Notes under the pieces: model-generated
The model's database searches: none
The model's input: the letters and a program-made list of their open reading frames with translations, nothing else
Told to the model about the DNA's origin: nothing
Made by a program: the position numbers and the translations under genes
In this document: positions 1 through 12,754 of the stretch, in pieces
Numbering within the stretch: position 1 is the first letter of the stretch
Layout: every line of letters starts with the position of its first letter
NCBI GenBank assembly: GCA_030533445.1
Contig: CM060072.1
Coordinates: forward strand, 17,057,267 to 17,121,266
Direction: 5' to 3'
Origin: Cyprinodon diabolis
Taxonomy: Eukaryota; Chordata; Actinopteri; Cyprinodontiformes; Cyprinodontidae
Length of the DNA: 64,000 nucleotides

Positions 1-1049
1 CAGTGAGAAAGATCCACAGTGACAGTGGGCCTGAGCTGGGCGTCCCTAGCCACCCACCCCCCTGCAAATCAGTAAACAGATATGACAGCTTTCGGCAAGA
101 CTGGGCCCTTAGTCGAGATTTCTATCTCCCCAGGCGAGCTCTGTCCTGCATACTCACCTCGCTGTGTTTGCTCAAAGAAAATCCCCAGCAGCTCAGCTTA
201 ACACCAGAGGAAAGCTTAATATAATTCACCCTCTTTCACAGATCTCATCTTCTTAAATCTTTTCTAAGTGGCAAGAGAAGGGAACAGAGAAAGCCAGCCA
301 GAGTTCTTCTGTCTTTCCACACCAGCCCTTACTCTATATGTCACTCTTAGCTTATCCTCCTCCTTTGTGTGTCTACAGTAATGAGCAGAGCATTGCAGAA
401 GCTTTAGTTCTTCTTCCTCCTGTTTCTCCTATCCCCTCTGCTCAGATTGAGCTTCTCTGGGAGAGGAGGTAAAGCAGACAGCTGTTTACTTGGATTTCAC
501 TCTCATTATCTGCAGAAGGGAAGGTCAGTCTGTCGATACACCAGGGTGTGCTGCTCTTTAAGACAACGGTTCTTCAGAGATAGTGAATAAAATAAAATAA
601 AAAAATAGGAACACTTCTGCCAGTTGTTAATGTCAAGCTGCTGGCTCAACAGGTTGCCTCTCTAAAAAGATGCTGCACTGGAAACCCTTGAAGAAAAGGT
701 GGTAAAACATACTGATAATGTACTCACCCCCAATTGGCATTGCTTGTCATTTTTCTTTTTCCAAATATCAACTTTTGAATATTTATAAGAGGGCAGTGGG
801 TTGAGTTGCATTTGACTGGGATTATATTTCATAGGCCAACACAGTTATTTTTTTTATTTCTTTTCACCAACTGCACATTGTGATGCTGTCTTCAATAAAA
901 TAAAATAAAAAAAAGATATATAATGAAACAGTTTTGTGCATCCAGGGTGTTGGGAAAGGTGATGACAAGACCATTTCTGAGTGACATTGCTTTAAAAATT
1001 GTATCATTGATCCTAAACATGTGTTATGATCTTGGTACTGATGACTACC
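1..1049. other. Unassigned AT-rich DNA
   Basis: I see no gene or repeat I can name here. Two A-rich tracts built from AAATAAAATAAA occur near 588-607 and 893-914. The short open frames have no family features. Confidence 0.5.
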
Positions 1050-1150
1050 TTAATAACTCATTTCATTCGTCCGTCTAGCTCTGCCCGGTGTCTCATCACT
1101 GCTCATCTGATCCACCTGCTTCTGCCTCTAATCCTGTCATTTATTGATAC
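1050..1150 (+). repeat. Possible LTR-derived fragment
   Basis: The stretch around CATCTGATCCACCTG resembles one at 17225-17410 (same core followed by TTC and CTGC-rich sequence). Such sequence is common near the start of teleost Gypsy LTRs. No ends or target duplication are visible, so this is only a suggestion. Confidence 0.25.
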
Positions 1151-1683
1151 CATGACCCTCTTATGGACCTCTTTGCAACAAGACATGGTACTAATGCAAA
1201 CTACTTTAGACCTGGCTACCTACATAAATGAACAGACTGAGCAAGGAGATAATTATTAACAGAGGCAATCAAGAGACTCATGGTAACTCTGGATGAAGTG
1301 ATACAAACCTCAGTTGGGAGAAATAATCAACAGGGAAAAAATGCTAGTCATGTAATCTAGAAATCTGGTCTTTTTAGAAGAAGAAAGCAAAAAGGAAGAT
1401 ATTTTTTGAAAGAAGATAAAATGAGGTCCAGTTAATATTGTGCCACATTCCCCTTCGAGCCAACCTACCTCCGAATTTCAGCAGTTGGAGCGGACCCTGT
1501 CCTCCTGCTTGGACTGTCATAGTTTGCTGTAACTCCACCCATAGGCATTGCAGCCGGTTTTCACTCTGGCAGGTTAGAGGTGGGGCCTCACTGACAAGTC
1601 ATGTCAGTGAACAAGAAATTACATTAATTCCACTGACCTGTTGGTTACTAGCAAAGGACCTTACAAGGTCCAGTCAAGCAATG

Positions 1684-2090
1684 TTGTGCAAGTTCATAAT
1701 TAAAAAGAACTATCTCAAAGTTCAGTTCACAAAGATGAAAACTAACTGGGTTATGTTAATTTTTTATTTTTTCAAAAAATAAACTAATTTCCCAAACCTA
1801 TAAATGAACTAGTTCCAAGTTAATTTCATAAATTAAGCCACAATTCTACACAATAGAACCTCCTATTTCACCCTTTAAATGTGATATCATAATATTTTAA
1901 AAGAAATTAAAAATAATCGATGCAGTCAAGGTATACAGTATGTGCAGTGAAGCCTTAGCCAAATTACATAGAACTTCAGAAACATACAGATACATTCACG
2001 TTCTGTATCAAAAATGATTTCTTACGTTCGTTATTCAGTAGCAGATATTTCCAAAAATAGCCCAGATGTTTTAACTTGATGTCATTTTAA
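1684..2090 (+). repeat. Dispersed repeat, copy A (direct match to 9950-10350)
   Basis: This segment aligns by eye, collinearly and in the same orientation, with 9950-10350. Shared blocks include TTCATAATTAAAAAGAA, TACACAATAGAACCT, ATGCAGTCAAGGTATAC and TTCAGTAGCAGATAT, separated by small indels. The divergence says the two insertions are old. In copy B the repeat continues into a minus-strand open frame (10288-10497), so this may be the untranslated end of a DNA transposon. That last step is inference. Confidence 0.6.
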
Positions 2091-2097
2091 AAAGATT

Positions 2098-3190
2098 TGT
2101 TTTCCCTTGAAAAACTGAATTGTTCCGTGTTTAGAAATAGAAGTATCTGTCCCGTATATAGTGGAAAAGGAACTCACTTTGCCCCGTATTACTGTGAGAG
2201 TAAAGAAATAGTCAGTAAAAAGCTAATGGAAAATGAAGAACAAGGGCACATTAGATACAAAACTTATGGTAAACTTGTTCCAGGGCCCTGTCCTGCATTG
2301 TGACCAAAGAGCTGACAACATATATGTGATAGTATAGTAATTTATATAATAGTAATTTAAATGCTGGCACTGCTTTTGGGGAGGTGCACATTCAATGCAG
2401 ATTTGAGTCAAATAGTTAAGGAAATAATTTCACACACAAAGGGGTGCTAAAAAAAATCACCACGCCAGGAGAAGTAAAGGCAATCAGGTCAGCTGGCACG
2501 CACATGTCCCTTTTGTTTTTTTGTTTTTTAGGGGGTTGGTGACCCTAATTGTCATGCAACCCTTAAGCAAGTTAGTGGTCAGAGATATACTGCTCACGGA
2601 TTTTTTTGGAAAACCACCATAAAGAAGAACACTAGTACCACCATGGCAATGGAGGACAGCTGGAGTTAGGAGACTCTCCACCTGCCCCTGATGGCAGTTG
2701 CACCAGCAATCCCAGCAACCGCAACCCAACCTAGCGTGATTGAATTACACAAGCACTTCCAGCCAACATCCAGTTTTTAATTTCCTCAACAGCATTGTGG
2801 TAACGAAACATTCTCACATTCAGTGGCACCATCTTGGTTTGCTAGATGGCAATGGCTGCATATGTGGAAGAGACTGATCATATTTTGTGTTTCGTATATC
2901 TGAAAGCAATCAGAAAAAAGTCATACATGGAGACAAATTTAAGAAAGACAACGGCCCCATGAATGCCAGCTTTTCAAATTGGAGTAAAGCCACTGAAAAT
3001 CTTTTGAATTTGAAGTTTGATTAATAACGCATATAGTCACCTGAGAACTGATTCATGATTAATGTGTGTTACAGACCCAGGTTGCATGTACTGAAGTGTA
3101 TATGACAATAAAGTAGTGAATCTCAATCTATCTATTTATTTTTATTTATTGCATTTAAATAGGCTTATAGGCTAATAGGTCTTTTGTCCA
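2098..3190. other. Unassigned DNA
   Basis: No gene recognised. The 68-codon plus-strand frame at 2097-2303 and the 81-codon minus frame at 2484-2729 show no domain, codon bias or splice context. A T-rich tract lies near 2511-2530. Confidence 0.5.
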
Positions 3191-3194
3191 GCGG

Positions 3195-3440
3195 CCCTGT
3201 TTCTTTCTGTTAAAAGGGAGGTTTTCCTCTCCACTGTGGCTGCATGCATCCCGGGGTGACTGATTGCTGAAGAATCAACAACAAAATACAAGCAAATATT
3301 GTTGCTACAAGGTCACTCAGGAGAAGCATGTCTTGCAAATCAATGACTGGATGCAATCAACTGGTTTTCCTAACCAATCTGACTGTATTATATCTGTAAA
3401 GTGCTTTGAGGTGATGTGTTGTGAATAAACTATATACAAA
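3195..3440 (+). mobile_element. L2-type LINE 3'-UTR fragment
   Basis: The segment matches, block by block, the reverse complement of the 3' untranslated region of the L2 element at 31847-35312. Shared blocks are TGTTAAAAGGGAG, TCCTCTCCACTGT, GCAATCAACTGGTTTTCCT and the terminal GTAAAGTGCTTTGAG...GTTGTGAAT. It is a heavily 5'-truncated, diverged insertion in plus orientation, without coding sequence. Confidence 0.7.
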
Positions 3441-3449
3441 TAGACTGAT

Positions 3450-3563
3450 CCATCCATACAGTCATCTTGTCATGCTTATTCCATTAGGGTTGTGGAGTGG
3501 CTGGTGGCTATTTCCGGAAGTCTATGGGCGAGAGGCAGGGTACACCTTGGAAAGGTCACCGGT
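3450..3563 (-). mobile_element. tRNA-SINE 3' fragment (DANA-like family)
   Basis: Starts with ATCCATCCAT and runs through the reverse complement of the SINE tail (GGGCGAGAGGCAGGGTACACC, then GGAAAGGTCACC). It corresponds to the 3' third of the fuller copies at 4998-5351 and 47703-48012. The tRNA-like head is missing, as expected of a 5'-truncated insertion. Confidence 0.65.
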
Positions 3564-3604
3564 TTGATGCAGGGGAATTAAACAGAATTGAATTGAATAT
3601 TGCG

Positions 3605-4990
3605 AATATAACAGATATGGAAGTAGGTGCTCTGATGAAATAAAAATCCTATGGCTGTATACAGAGAGCCTGGTGCCCAAAAACTAATATAGCAAGGTAG
3701 AGACAGCATCTTCCTGGAGCGAAGTGGAACAGGTTATTGGGTGCAATGGGAGCTCAATACAGTGCTATTCTAATGACTGATGACCCAGAGGATGATACAT
3801 AATGAAGAGCAACCATCCATCTTTCACACCATTTCTCACCATTGTTCTGTCATCTTCCTCATATTACAATCTGCCACAACAGTTTTTATTTGGCGCCACT
3901 ATGCTGTTCTTCGCATCACATTTAGATATCTACTTGGCTGAATCAAAATTGAAAGTACTCGTTAAAAGGGCTTGTTCGCCAAGCACAATAATTTCTTTTA
4001 TTATAATCTTTTTTTTCAGTGAAAATAGAATTTAAAAAAAGATCAGTTGTGCTTTTTTATCGCAAGTAAAACTTCATAAAGACTTTCTACTCTGTGATTA
4101 AGGTGAAATGTCTGATGGGGTAACTGTTCTTCTAATATTAAGGAGGAGAATTCATATCCCAGAAGGTCAACTTTGGGGTTTGACAAATGTCAACATAATC
4201 TAGTTTTCCAGCATCCTCCAGTCTTCCTGCTTCTCTCACTGGTTTCCCGCCACTTCATCCTGGAAAGGTCACCTGCTCTGGAGAATCACGGGCCATATCT
4301 GCCTGATCTCTTCATGATGGAGCCGACAGTCACATCAAATAGGTAAATATGCACTTGTGCTCCCGAGTCCCGACTTCCTGCACGCTTTACTCGCCATGAA
4401 CAAAGGTGGACCAGCTCTTATATGACAGACTTCATCTTGTCAAACTTGAAAAAGCTGTACAGAATCAGAGGAACACTTGAGAGCTTTTATTCAAAGTAAC
4501 TGAGGACATGGGAGGAATCTCACTGGAAAAAGTTAACACTAAGATTCCCAGTCACTTCCTTTTGTTTGCTTTTGTGATGAGTCAATGCATGTCAGAAAGT
4601 GAGTTTGCTTAAGAAAATGGATTCGGATTTAGTTAAATATAACTGAACTCCAACAACTTTATTTCATACAGCCAAAAAGAATACATCATTTGAAAAGAAT
4701 ATGGAATGATAGCATGGATTTATGCTCTTCTGATGAGTTAACAGACAACATTTGAGTTAATTGACGTTAGCAATTTTCGGAAAAAGTCAGTTTTTGGCAT
4801 TTCAGATGTGAATTTCTGCATTGATCTTAAGTCTTATATAAACTTAGTGGACAGAGCTTAAAATGTTGCTCTGTTACAGCTGTCAGGGGGAATGAACCAA
4901 ATTCTCCAAAAACTATAAGTCAGGTTTCAATGGCACCTTGACTAGACACTTAGGAAACATGTCAGCCTTTGGATTTGAAAAAAAAAGCAA
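3605..4990. other. Unassigned DNA
   Basis: No gene, RNA or mobile-element structure recognised. Short frames such as 3802-4035 look like chance. Confidence 0.5.
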
Positions 4991-4997
4991 TGAAACC

Positions 4998-5351
4998 TCC
5001 ATCCATCCATTTTCCGTCACGCTTATCCCTGCTAGGGTTGTGAGGGGTGTTGGTGCCTATCTTCAGCTATCAATGGACGAGAGGCGGGGTACACCTTGGA
5101 CAGGTCGCCAGGGAAACACAGAGACAAAAAAACATTCACACACACTCACAACTAAGGACAATTTAGAGAGGCCAAGTAACTTAACAGTCATGTTTTTGGA
5201 CTGTGGGAGGAAGCCGGAGTACCAGGAGAGAAACCACGCATGCACATGGAGAACATTCAAACTGCAGAAAGCCCCGGGCCGAGAATCTAACAAAAAACTT
5301 CCTTGCTGCAAGGCAGCAGTGATATCCATTGCACCATTGTGCTGCCCACAA
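4998..5351 (-). mobile_element. tRNA-derived SINE, near full length
   Basis: Read on the minus strand, the element begins with a tRNA-like head ending near 5351, continues through the diagnostic core (CACAGTCCAAAAACATGAC, then CTCTAAATTGTCC) and ends in an ATGG repeat at 4998. The same architecture occurs on the plus strand at 47703-48012. The ATGG tail matches that of the Rex3-like RTE at 54471-55679, which suggests that LINE as its mobiliser (inference). Open frames on both strands here are by-products of the SINE. Confidence 0.75.
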
Positions 5352-5354
5352 TGA

Positions 5355-7445
5355 AATATGTCAATCATTATGCAAAAATCCCAGGAAATGTATAGTCTTA
5401 AGTAATGAACCCCCAAATTTACTTTCTTTTGCTAATAGAATGCATATATTGATGTATTAAAGCCTGCATGTCCTAGGCATTATTTTCAAAATGTAACTGT
5501 TGGTGCAGCCATCGCCACAAGAGCTGATCTGCCGGTTTAAGACAGGCAAGATACGACACAGAGACATGGATTTTTGTTTGGCCTGCATGTGATAATTTTT
5601 GTGAATGAGCTGCCGCCAATTATTGAAGATTGCACGCCCGTGTGTAGCCACGCCCACATCCAAAAGTGGACACCAGGATAAATTATGGACACATATGGCG
5701 ACACTACCAACTGCATATCTTTTGCAATCCTGCTTTTGTGTCTAATATAAATATCTCAAACACAAACACCAACTACGGAACAAACTGTCCCATATGTATG
5801 GTTGGATACCTCAGGAGTCTAGCCTGACTCAGAACCATAGGCCTCCTCCAGAGATTCCATTTCCTCTGTCTTTGCTAAAGATGGTGGAAAAAAAATCCTC
5901 CAACTCATGCAACTGCTCAGTTGCAAAACTCTCATCCCTGGGGTTGCTCTCCATCAACCCATCTGTGAATTACTGCCCAGACCCACACCAAGCCCCCAAA
6001 GCCCTAACCCCCACCCCTTCCAACCTCCCTCATTCCACTCTCCATTTGGTCTTCCATTTAGGTGCATTGCTCAGGTATTAGATCAGGGTTGAATAAGATT
6101 TTGGTATAAGGGTAAACTGTCCTTTAATGCCAGATAGGAGGAAAATGACAATAATCTGACTTTACTACATTAAACATTACAAAATGAATTGAAACCAAGT
6201 ATAAATGAAAATATCAATTGTGAATGGTAACAATAATTTCAATTACAGCAATTGGTAAAGTGATCAAATACAAATAAAAAGAAAAAAATATTTGCATCGG
6301 TGTTATTTTTTTTAAATGTTGCAATGAGAAAACTCTATAAATAATCAAAACATTTTCCATTTGCTTGAAAGAAGCATCCAGATGGGACTAAATGGTTATT
6401 ACATACCTGCTCTCTCCAATTAATCCTGGAGTTAAAAGACTGAATAATAGAGAAAATAACTAGAGTGGTCCTAGTCCTCTGACTTTTTTTTTTTTTTTTT
6501 TACAAACCATGCAATGTTTACGTTTTGGTGCAACAACTCAGCTCATCAACATGGCATTTTTGTTTTAAAAAAGGCTTTCATCTCAGGTATCCTTTCCTAA
6601 ATGAAAAATCTGGCTTCTTAGTAACTGATTAACATTTGAATAGTCCTTTTGTTCATTTTATGTAGAAAGTTTGCAGTATAATCTAAAGTCGCTTTTTATT
6701 TGGCTTGAAGAAAGGTTTCAAGTATTACTGTATATACATGTAAATAAGAAATTAGTCCATGATTGACTTGTATGTTTTACTGATTTGACTTACAAAAGTG
6801 TCTAGCTATAAAACTTATGAGAAAAACTACAGCAGCTCAAGAGGGACACTGAAAGCCTGAAGCATGAATCATTATTTATAAAAAGGGCCGTGTCTTATGT
6901 GCATTAGTGTCGAATACAAAGTGTGCTGCTCTCTTTCTCCTCAGGCAGCGTATGAATATAAATGATAGCATTTCATTCTGTAAGAATCCAGGCATGAGCT
7001 CCGCACTTTCTCTCACACTCACATTGTGCTCTCTGCACAAAGCAAACATACAGCCAATACAGACAGGGGTAAAAAACTGCTTGATGAGCTTTTAAAACAT
7101 ATAAACTGCTTTCAACTTCATGGGTGGCTGGGTGTGTGAATATGTGTGTGACTGTGTGCTAGTTTTGGTGTGCATCTGTGTTGTGTATTTAAAATGCTGC
7201 AGATATTAAAAGGTTTCGATAGAGAAACGGGACCACATTTGTTTACCAAACTCCCGCTCTGGAGAAGTCAAGAAAAACAATTTGCAGTTTTTAAGTTTGT
7301 ATAATACAAATAAGTGATAGTGAGGGGTCCTGTCACTATGCCTCTAACTGAGAATGCACCTTGGTTATTTGGTAAAGGGTAAATCCCTTTGGCTGAGTTG
7401 TGAGTCTGAGTTTTACTCTGGAGTGTGGGGATCAAATCCTCTGTT
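5355..7445. other. Unassigned DNA with an 18-T run
   Basis: No gene identified. A homopolymer of 18 T lies at 6484-6501 and could be the poly(A) tail of a minus-strand retroposed copy, but no source sequence is evident. Confidence 0.5.
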
Positions 7446-7447
7446 AG

Positions 7448-8073
7448 TGTTGGGATCCTGAGGCTTGCCCACCAGAGGGCGCCGAGGATCCTCTTCTGTT
7501 TTTTTATTTTCTTTTTGGGACTGGGTTACTGTTGGGATCTGGGGATGTACCACCTTTCTCCAGCAGAGTGCGCCGTGGGTCTCCTGGGCTGGAGCTCTCC
7601 TGCACACCTGGAGCTCGTCTGCTCATCAGGAACCTTCCCTACATAAAAAGCTGCTTGACCTTAGTTTGGTTAGCAACCTGAGCCTCTGTTACCTGAAAGA
7701 ATCTAAGTTGACTCTAAGTGAGAAGACTGATTCTAACCCTCCTCTGTCTTTGCTCACAGGAAACCTGTCTCAAGCCTGAAGCTCTGGGTGAGCTTAACCT
7801 GCCTTCCAGCCCTGGTGAGCCAAACCTGAAGATTCCTATTGGGATATCCCCTGCTGCTCTCTGTGAAGAGCTGGAAACTCTGATCAAGGTCTGCCATTCA
7901 AAGTCAGAAGCTAGACGCTGCAGCTGCTTGTGTACTCTGCTGAACCAACAGTCTCTGGACCCAACGGTTCCCTCTCTCACAAGAGAAGCCTGGACTCCGT
8001 CAAGGTAGACTCAGAGTTATCTTAAAGGACTCATTAATCATCTGTCTGCCCAGCTAATCAAACTATTATGTTA

Positions 8074-8075
<2 letters not shown>
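7448..8075 (+). mobile_element. Gypsy-type LTR, 3'-truncated
   Basis: Begins TGTTGGGATCCTGAGGCTTG and follows the solo LTR at 23437-24284 through the AGCAGAGTGCGCC block, the TTGGTTAGCAACCTGAGCC block and AAACCTGTCTCAAGCCTGAAG. A second TGTTGGGATC lies at 7530, as in the 23437 copy. Similarity stops just before a TC microsatellite at 8076. The region holding the poly(A) signal and the CATCATGACA end is absent. The 96- and 104-codon frames inside are not genes. Confidence 0.75.

Positions 8076-8104
<29 letters not shown>
8076..8104 (+). repeat. (TC)n microsatellite
   Basis: An uninterrupted TC run of about 14 units. It marks the point where the truncated LTR at 7448 stops matching its relatives. 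Confidence 0.95.
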
Positions 8105-8107
<3 letters not shown>

Positions 8108-9940
8108 AGAAAGACTGAGTACTAAGAAGTGATCTGTGGTCCCCACAAGTAGCCAATTTATAGCATCTGAGATGTTATGTCGTTTTGGTGTCTATAAAAA
8201 GAATCAACCGAATTTGTAATCAAAATGAATTTTCCTTTATTTCTAACACGTTTAGTGTACAATTTAGAATAAGTTTTAAAGTGCTGAAGTTTGATTGTAC
8301 ATTAAATAAATCCCAATTAAAGATCAGTATAAAAAGTGTCCAGGTGTTGATCATTCGTGTTGTCATGCACAAATAGATCACTTCTAAACCTACTGGAAAA
8401 TAACGTCAAGCATTTATCTGACAAATTCTTTTTTTATCCTTTTAGTTTTGATATTCAATCTTTGTAACACAGAACTCTTTATGATAGCATTAATTTAACA
8501 TTTTTTGTCATCTAATGGATTTCATTTTAATGTCAGTCTGAGCTTCTTTTACTCACTTCCCCTTCTTTTCTCTCTGAAATGTCTCAGACAGTGGAGTCAC
8601 AAACCACATTAACCTTTAAGAGCTAAAAATCAATGTCCTGTTGTTAATTTGTGCTAATTTGCTTCCACTTAGTTTTACAGCAGACTTCTTCTACCCTCCC
8701 ACCCTTAATTTTACATGTGCTTGCAGCTCATGAGAACATATGGCAACCCTATCGCCTGCACACCTGCAGACATTAAGTAGTTTTGTCATTCTTTAATATA
8801 TACCTTCCCTGGCCTGAGGCCAGTTATATAGCAAAAAAGAACTTTTATTTTTTCCATTTTGGTAAGTTATGAGGACAGGCTGTAAATAAAACCCTAGTAA
8901 TGCGAAATATGTTTCTGTACTCACTGCAGATGAATAAATCTAGTTTGGAGTCATAGCGGAATTTCAAAATAAGATAATTAGGAAAAAAACAGTTGGGACA
9001 ATTTAGGGGGGGAAAGTGGAAACAGAGCTCTTTAAAGAGATAGTGTGTAACTCATTTGTCTTTTTGTTAGCGAAAATCAAGTATTTCAAGTATTGCTTTC
9101 ATCAATGCATATTCTGCATGTACAGTATAACATAATGATCACATCTAAATTTAAAGCTTTTCCATAGATTAGAATGAGTTGCTTTGAAATGCATAGGTGT
9201 TGGTGCACCTAATAAATAACATTGTGTCATGTGTCCACTTTTGATAGCGTTAACCAAAAGGGGGCAACCCTATTAGCCTTATGTGTTTTGCCATTACATG
9301 GGTTGGGAACCAAAAACTAGCAAGGAACCAGTTATAACCTTTCAATTCTCCCGGAATGGTTCAAAAACTTCAATTTTTTTATTCCTATTTGAGATGCCCA
9401 GCAATCAAACGTGTGGCCCCAATACATGACTAGTCAGTCACATGTGACACTTACAATACGATTTTAGAGAAAGGTGCATGGCCAACATGATTAACTATTT
9501 TTGGAACAGGGATGATAGCCTTGTCTCTAAGCCACTGCATCGATTTTGTCCTGAGGTAGGTTCCTAGAGGAATTATTCCCCCCCTGCATTCATATTGCAT
9601 CTTCAGAGTGGAGGGTTTTTTATTGTTTCTTTTACAATATGTTTTTACAGATACCTGCCTCAATACCCCGTGCCCAGCAAGAGGGAAGAGAAGGTAACCA
9701 AGGAAAGAAAAAATTAACAACCAAGCGAAAACAAGATTCTATATCACCATAGCTTTTACAGAGTAAATAAAAAAATCTATATAATTAAGTTTATGTTGGT
9801 GTTACAAACGAGGTACTGTAGTCGAGCAACCACTCTGTCCTCCCAGTAGAGATGGCTATAGTACTTGTTTTTTTAGCTAACACTGGATGAACTCCACTGC
9901 CTCCGTTATCAATTGCTGTTATTCTTCACAGAAGCCATAC
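8105..9940. other. Unassigned DNA
   Basis: No gene recognised. Text around 9300-9380 (AACCAGTTATAACC, GAATGGTTCAAAAAC) is reminiscent of hAT subterminal sequence, but I found no paired ends. Confidence 0.45.
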
Positions 9941-9949
9941 CAGCCAGTG

Positions 9950-10350
9950 TTGTTGTGCCATTTCATAATTAAAAAGAATTAGCTCAAAGTTCAATTCACA
10001 CAGATAAAAAGGAACTAGCTCATGTTCATGGTTCACGCTTTCAAAAATTAGCCAAGTTCAAAAACCTATAGATAGGTTCATTTAGTAAATTAGGCCAGAA
10101 TCCTACACAATAGAACCTAATCGATCATAATATACAGGGAAAAAATGTAAAATACTTAATGCAGTCAAGGTATACTGTATGTGTAGCGAAGCTTTTATCT
10201 ATCCTAGTGACTCAAACCTTCCGAAACATACAGGTACATTCAGGTTCTGCTAAAAAAATCTCTATCAAAAATAATTTCTTACGTTCCTCATTCAGTAGCA
10301 GATATTTTCCAAAAACGCTCATATGCTTTAACTTGATGTGTTGCTTTAAA
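9950..10350 (+). repeat. Dispersed repeat, copy B (direct match to 1684-2090)
   Basis: Collinear with copy A at 1684-2090 with indels and substitutions. Beyond its right edge a minus-strand open frame starts at 10497 (69 codons, rich in Ser, Glu and Lys) and reads back into the repeat. This fits the 5' coding and leader region of a minus-strand transposon, but no transposase motif is visible. Confidence 0.6.
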
Positions 10351-10509
10351 TTCTGAGTCTTCCTTTGTTAGTTCATAAGATTCTGCCAAGTGCTCTGCAA
10401 AACTGGCCTCAGAACTTGATGAGTCTAAATTGTGCAGCCTATTACTAACTGTAGACATGCTGTTTGCCGTAATAAGTGTTATAAAAGTGGATATCATTTA
10501 ATTAAAAAT

Positions 10510-10690
10510 GCTGGTGAAGTTTCTCAGTCATCCAGGTCATAAGAAAATAAAATAAACAATCCACTGGACTTTGTTTCCAAGTTTGAAGATGTTTCGTTTC
10601 ACATCCAGATAGCATTTAAATGTCAGGAATAGCATTGAGTTGGAGGTTTTATGCAGTAGCCTGCATAAAACATGCACATTAAAACAGACG
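10510..10690 (+). repeat. Inverted-arm repeat family, copy 1
   Basis: Contains CAGTCATCCAGGTCAT followed by ACTGGACTTTGTTTCC and AAGTTTGAAGATGTTTCG. The same blocks occur in reverse order on the other strand at 45690-46010, where two arms face each other. The family is widespread in fish DNA from memory, but I cannot assign a class. Confidence 0.55.
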
Positions 10691-11205
10691 AAGGGGTCCA
10701 CCCCTTCAGAATGGGGGTCATTTGGCTTCTTTTGTTAGCCTACAGTGCCACAATCTAAGTGTCTGAAAGGGAGGTTGTTATAGGGAACCTTGAGGCCAAC
10801 AATTCCCTCTAACAGACAAAACTGTCTCCAACTGAACAATATGGCTGTCATTCCATTTGTGTTATGCAATGTAATTTTGGAAAACACACATTAAAACACT
10901 AAGAAACACAAAACGGTCATTCTAATCGAATGCATCAGTAGCGGTCCTCAGGAAAATTAACGACGGAGGCGTAACTACCTTTGCACCTAACATCATCACT
11001 CAGCTGTCAATTCTGTTGAGACTGGCCAATAGAACACAGGCCTGCCCATGACAGATTTCTCACATCGAGAGAAAAATCTTGAATCTAGAGCAGACTTAGA
11101 TTTTGAGAGCAAGAGGAAAAAAGTTTTTAAGAGAGAAATGTATTTTTGAGAGAAAATTTTCCTTTTGAAATCCTTTTCCAAATGTCAATTTCTCTTTGCT
11201 ATGAC
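10691..11205. other. Unassigned DNA
   Basis: No gene or named repeat recognised. The 61-codon minus frame at 10996-11181 has no family features. Confidence 0.45.
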
Positions 11206-11748
11206 AAAGTACAGTGGGGAAAATAAGTATTTGAACACCCTGCTATTTTGCAAGTTCTTCCACAATCTTGGTGGGGTCTGAAATTATCGTCTAGGTGCAT
11301 GTCCACTGTGAAAGACATGATCAAAAAAAAAAACATAAATCAAAATGTATTGTTTTCAGCTATTTATTTACATAAATATATATACAGCTGCAAATAATAG
11401 TATTTGAAAACCTGTCTATCAGCTAGAATTCTGTCCCTCAAAGACTGCCTTCAAAACATCTGCCTCTACTCCATTTATTATCCTAAAATAGATGCACCTG
11501 TTAGAGGTAACTAGCTGCAGAAAGACACCTGTCGACCCCTTACAATCAGTAAGAATCCAACTACTAACATGGCCAAGACCAAAGAGCAGCCCAAAAACAC
11601 TGGAGACAAAATTTAACATCTCCACAAGGCTGGAAAGAGCTATGGGAAAATTCTTCATGAAAAAAAGGTCCACTGATGGAGCAATCATTAGAAAATGGAA
11701 GAAGCAAAACATGGCTGTCAATCTCCCTCGGACTGGGGCTCCATGTAG

Positions 11749-12539
11749 TGTCATGAACCGAGGACAGATGGACCCAGTATTCAAGGCGAGACAGTCAGTA
11801 GGAAAGTTCAAACGTTTATTAAATAAAACAAAACTAAAGTGGAGCTGTGGCTCGCGGACACTGCAGGCGGGGGGGCGGGGCACCGCCCAATCTCTGCAGT
11901 CCCAGAGGTTATGCTGGAAGCTGATCCTGGTGAGGGATACAGAACAGACAGGAACACACAGAAACAGGCAGGATCCAGATCAGGCAGGAACAAAAACAGG
12001 TGGCAGGATCCAGACTTCCAGGCATCCACAGGCTTCCAGGAGGGTTCAGAGTCTTACTGGGACCAGAAGCATGACCAGGTGGTCACGCACAGGAGCAGAC
12101 AGGTTCAGGTGCAGACAGGCAGGCACAGTGGAAGAGGGTAGTCGAGACAGGACGTAGGAATCGGAACTTGAAGCAGGACTTAAAACTGGTCTCCTCCCTG
12201 GAGCCAGGCTTACTTTGATAAAAACTGAACCTCCCCCCATAATGAGCCAAAAACCCAGAGGACTCCATAGGGGAGGAACAGTGGACAATCAGGAGACGAG
12301 ACAAACACTAAAACCCTTTTTCCCCTGGCAGCTAGGATCCAGGACATGAACCAAATAAAAATGAACAGAAAGACTGACAGAAAGACAAGCAATGATCTGT
12401 CGCTGAATGCTCAGGCTGAACTGAATATAAACCAGAGGAAACAGGTGAGGGGAATAAATTATACTTGAGGCAGGGAGGGAAAAACGACAGGTGAAAGGAA
12501 TTACTAATTAAGGGAGAGCAAACAGGCCAGATCATGACA
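11749..12539 (-). mobile_element. Solo LTR (Gypsy-type), minus strand, inside the Tc1 copy
   Basis: Read on the minus strand it runs from TGTCATGATCTGGCC to GGTTCATGACA, so it has TG...CA ends within short inverted repeats. The minus strand has a TATA-like GGTTTATATTC near 12431 and AATAAA near 11820, about 70 bases before its 3' end, as in the R-U5 part of an LTR. No internal coding region, primer site or polypurine tract adjoins it. I found no matching 5-bp duplication (TGTAG left, ATTGG right). Frames across it, up to 221 codons, have no known domain. Confidence 0.65.
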
Positions 12540-12754
12540 ATTGGAGAAAATCATGTGGGCAGATGAGACCAAAATAGAAATTTCATCATAATTCCACTAA
12601 CAGTGTTTTGAGGAAGAAGAAGAATGATCGTAAGAACACCATCTCTACTATAAAGCTTGGGGTTCTTAGCGACATGCTTTGGGGGTGTTTTCTGCACATT
12701 GGACAGGACGACTGCACTGTATTAGGGAGAGGATGACCGCGGGATATCTAGTGT

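Noticed and set aside
5063..5416. 117- and 138-codon frames as genes
   Set aside because: Both lie within the minus-strand tRNA-SINE at 4998-5351 and the same text recurs at 47703.
11492..12157. 221-codon plus-strand open frame
   Set aside because: Only its first part is Tc1 transposase text. The rest reads through the antisense of an LTR and has no domain of its own.
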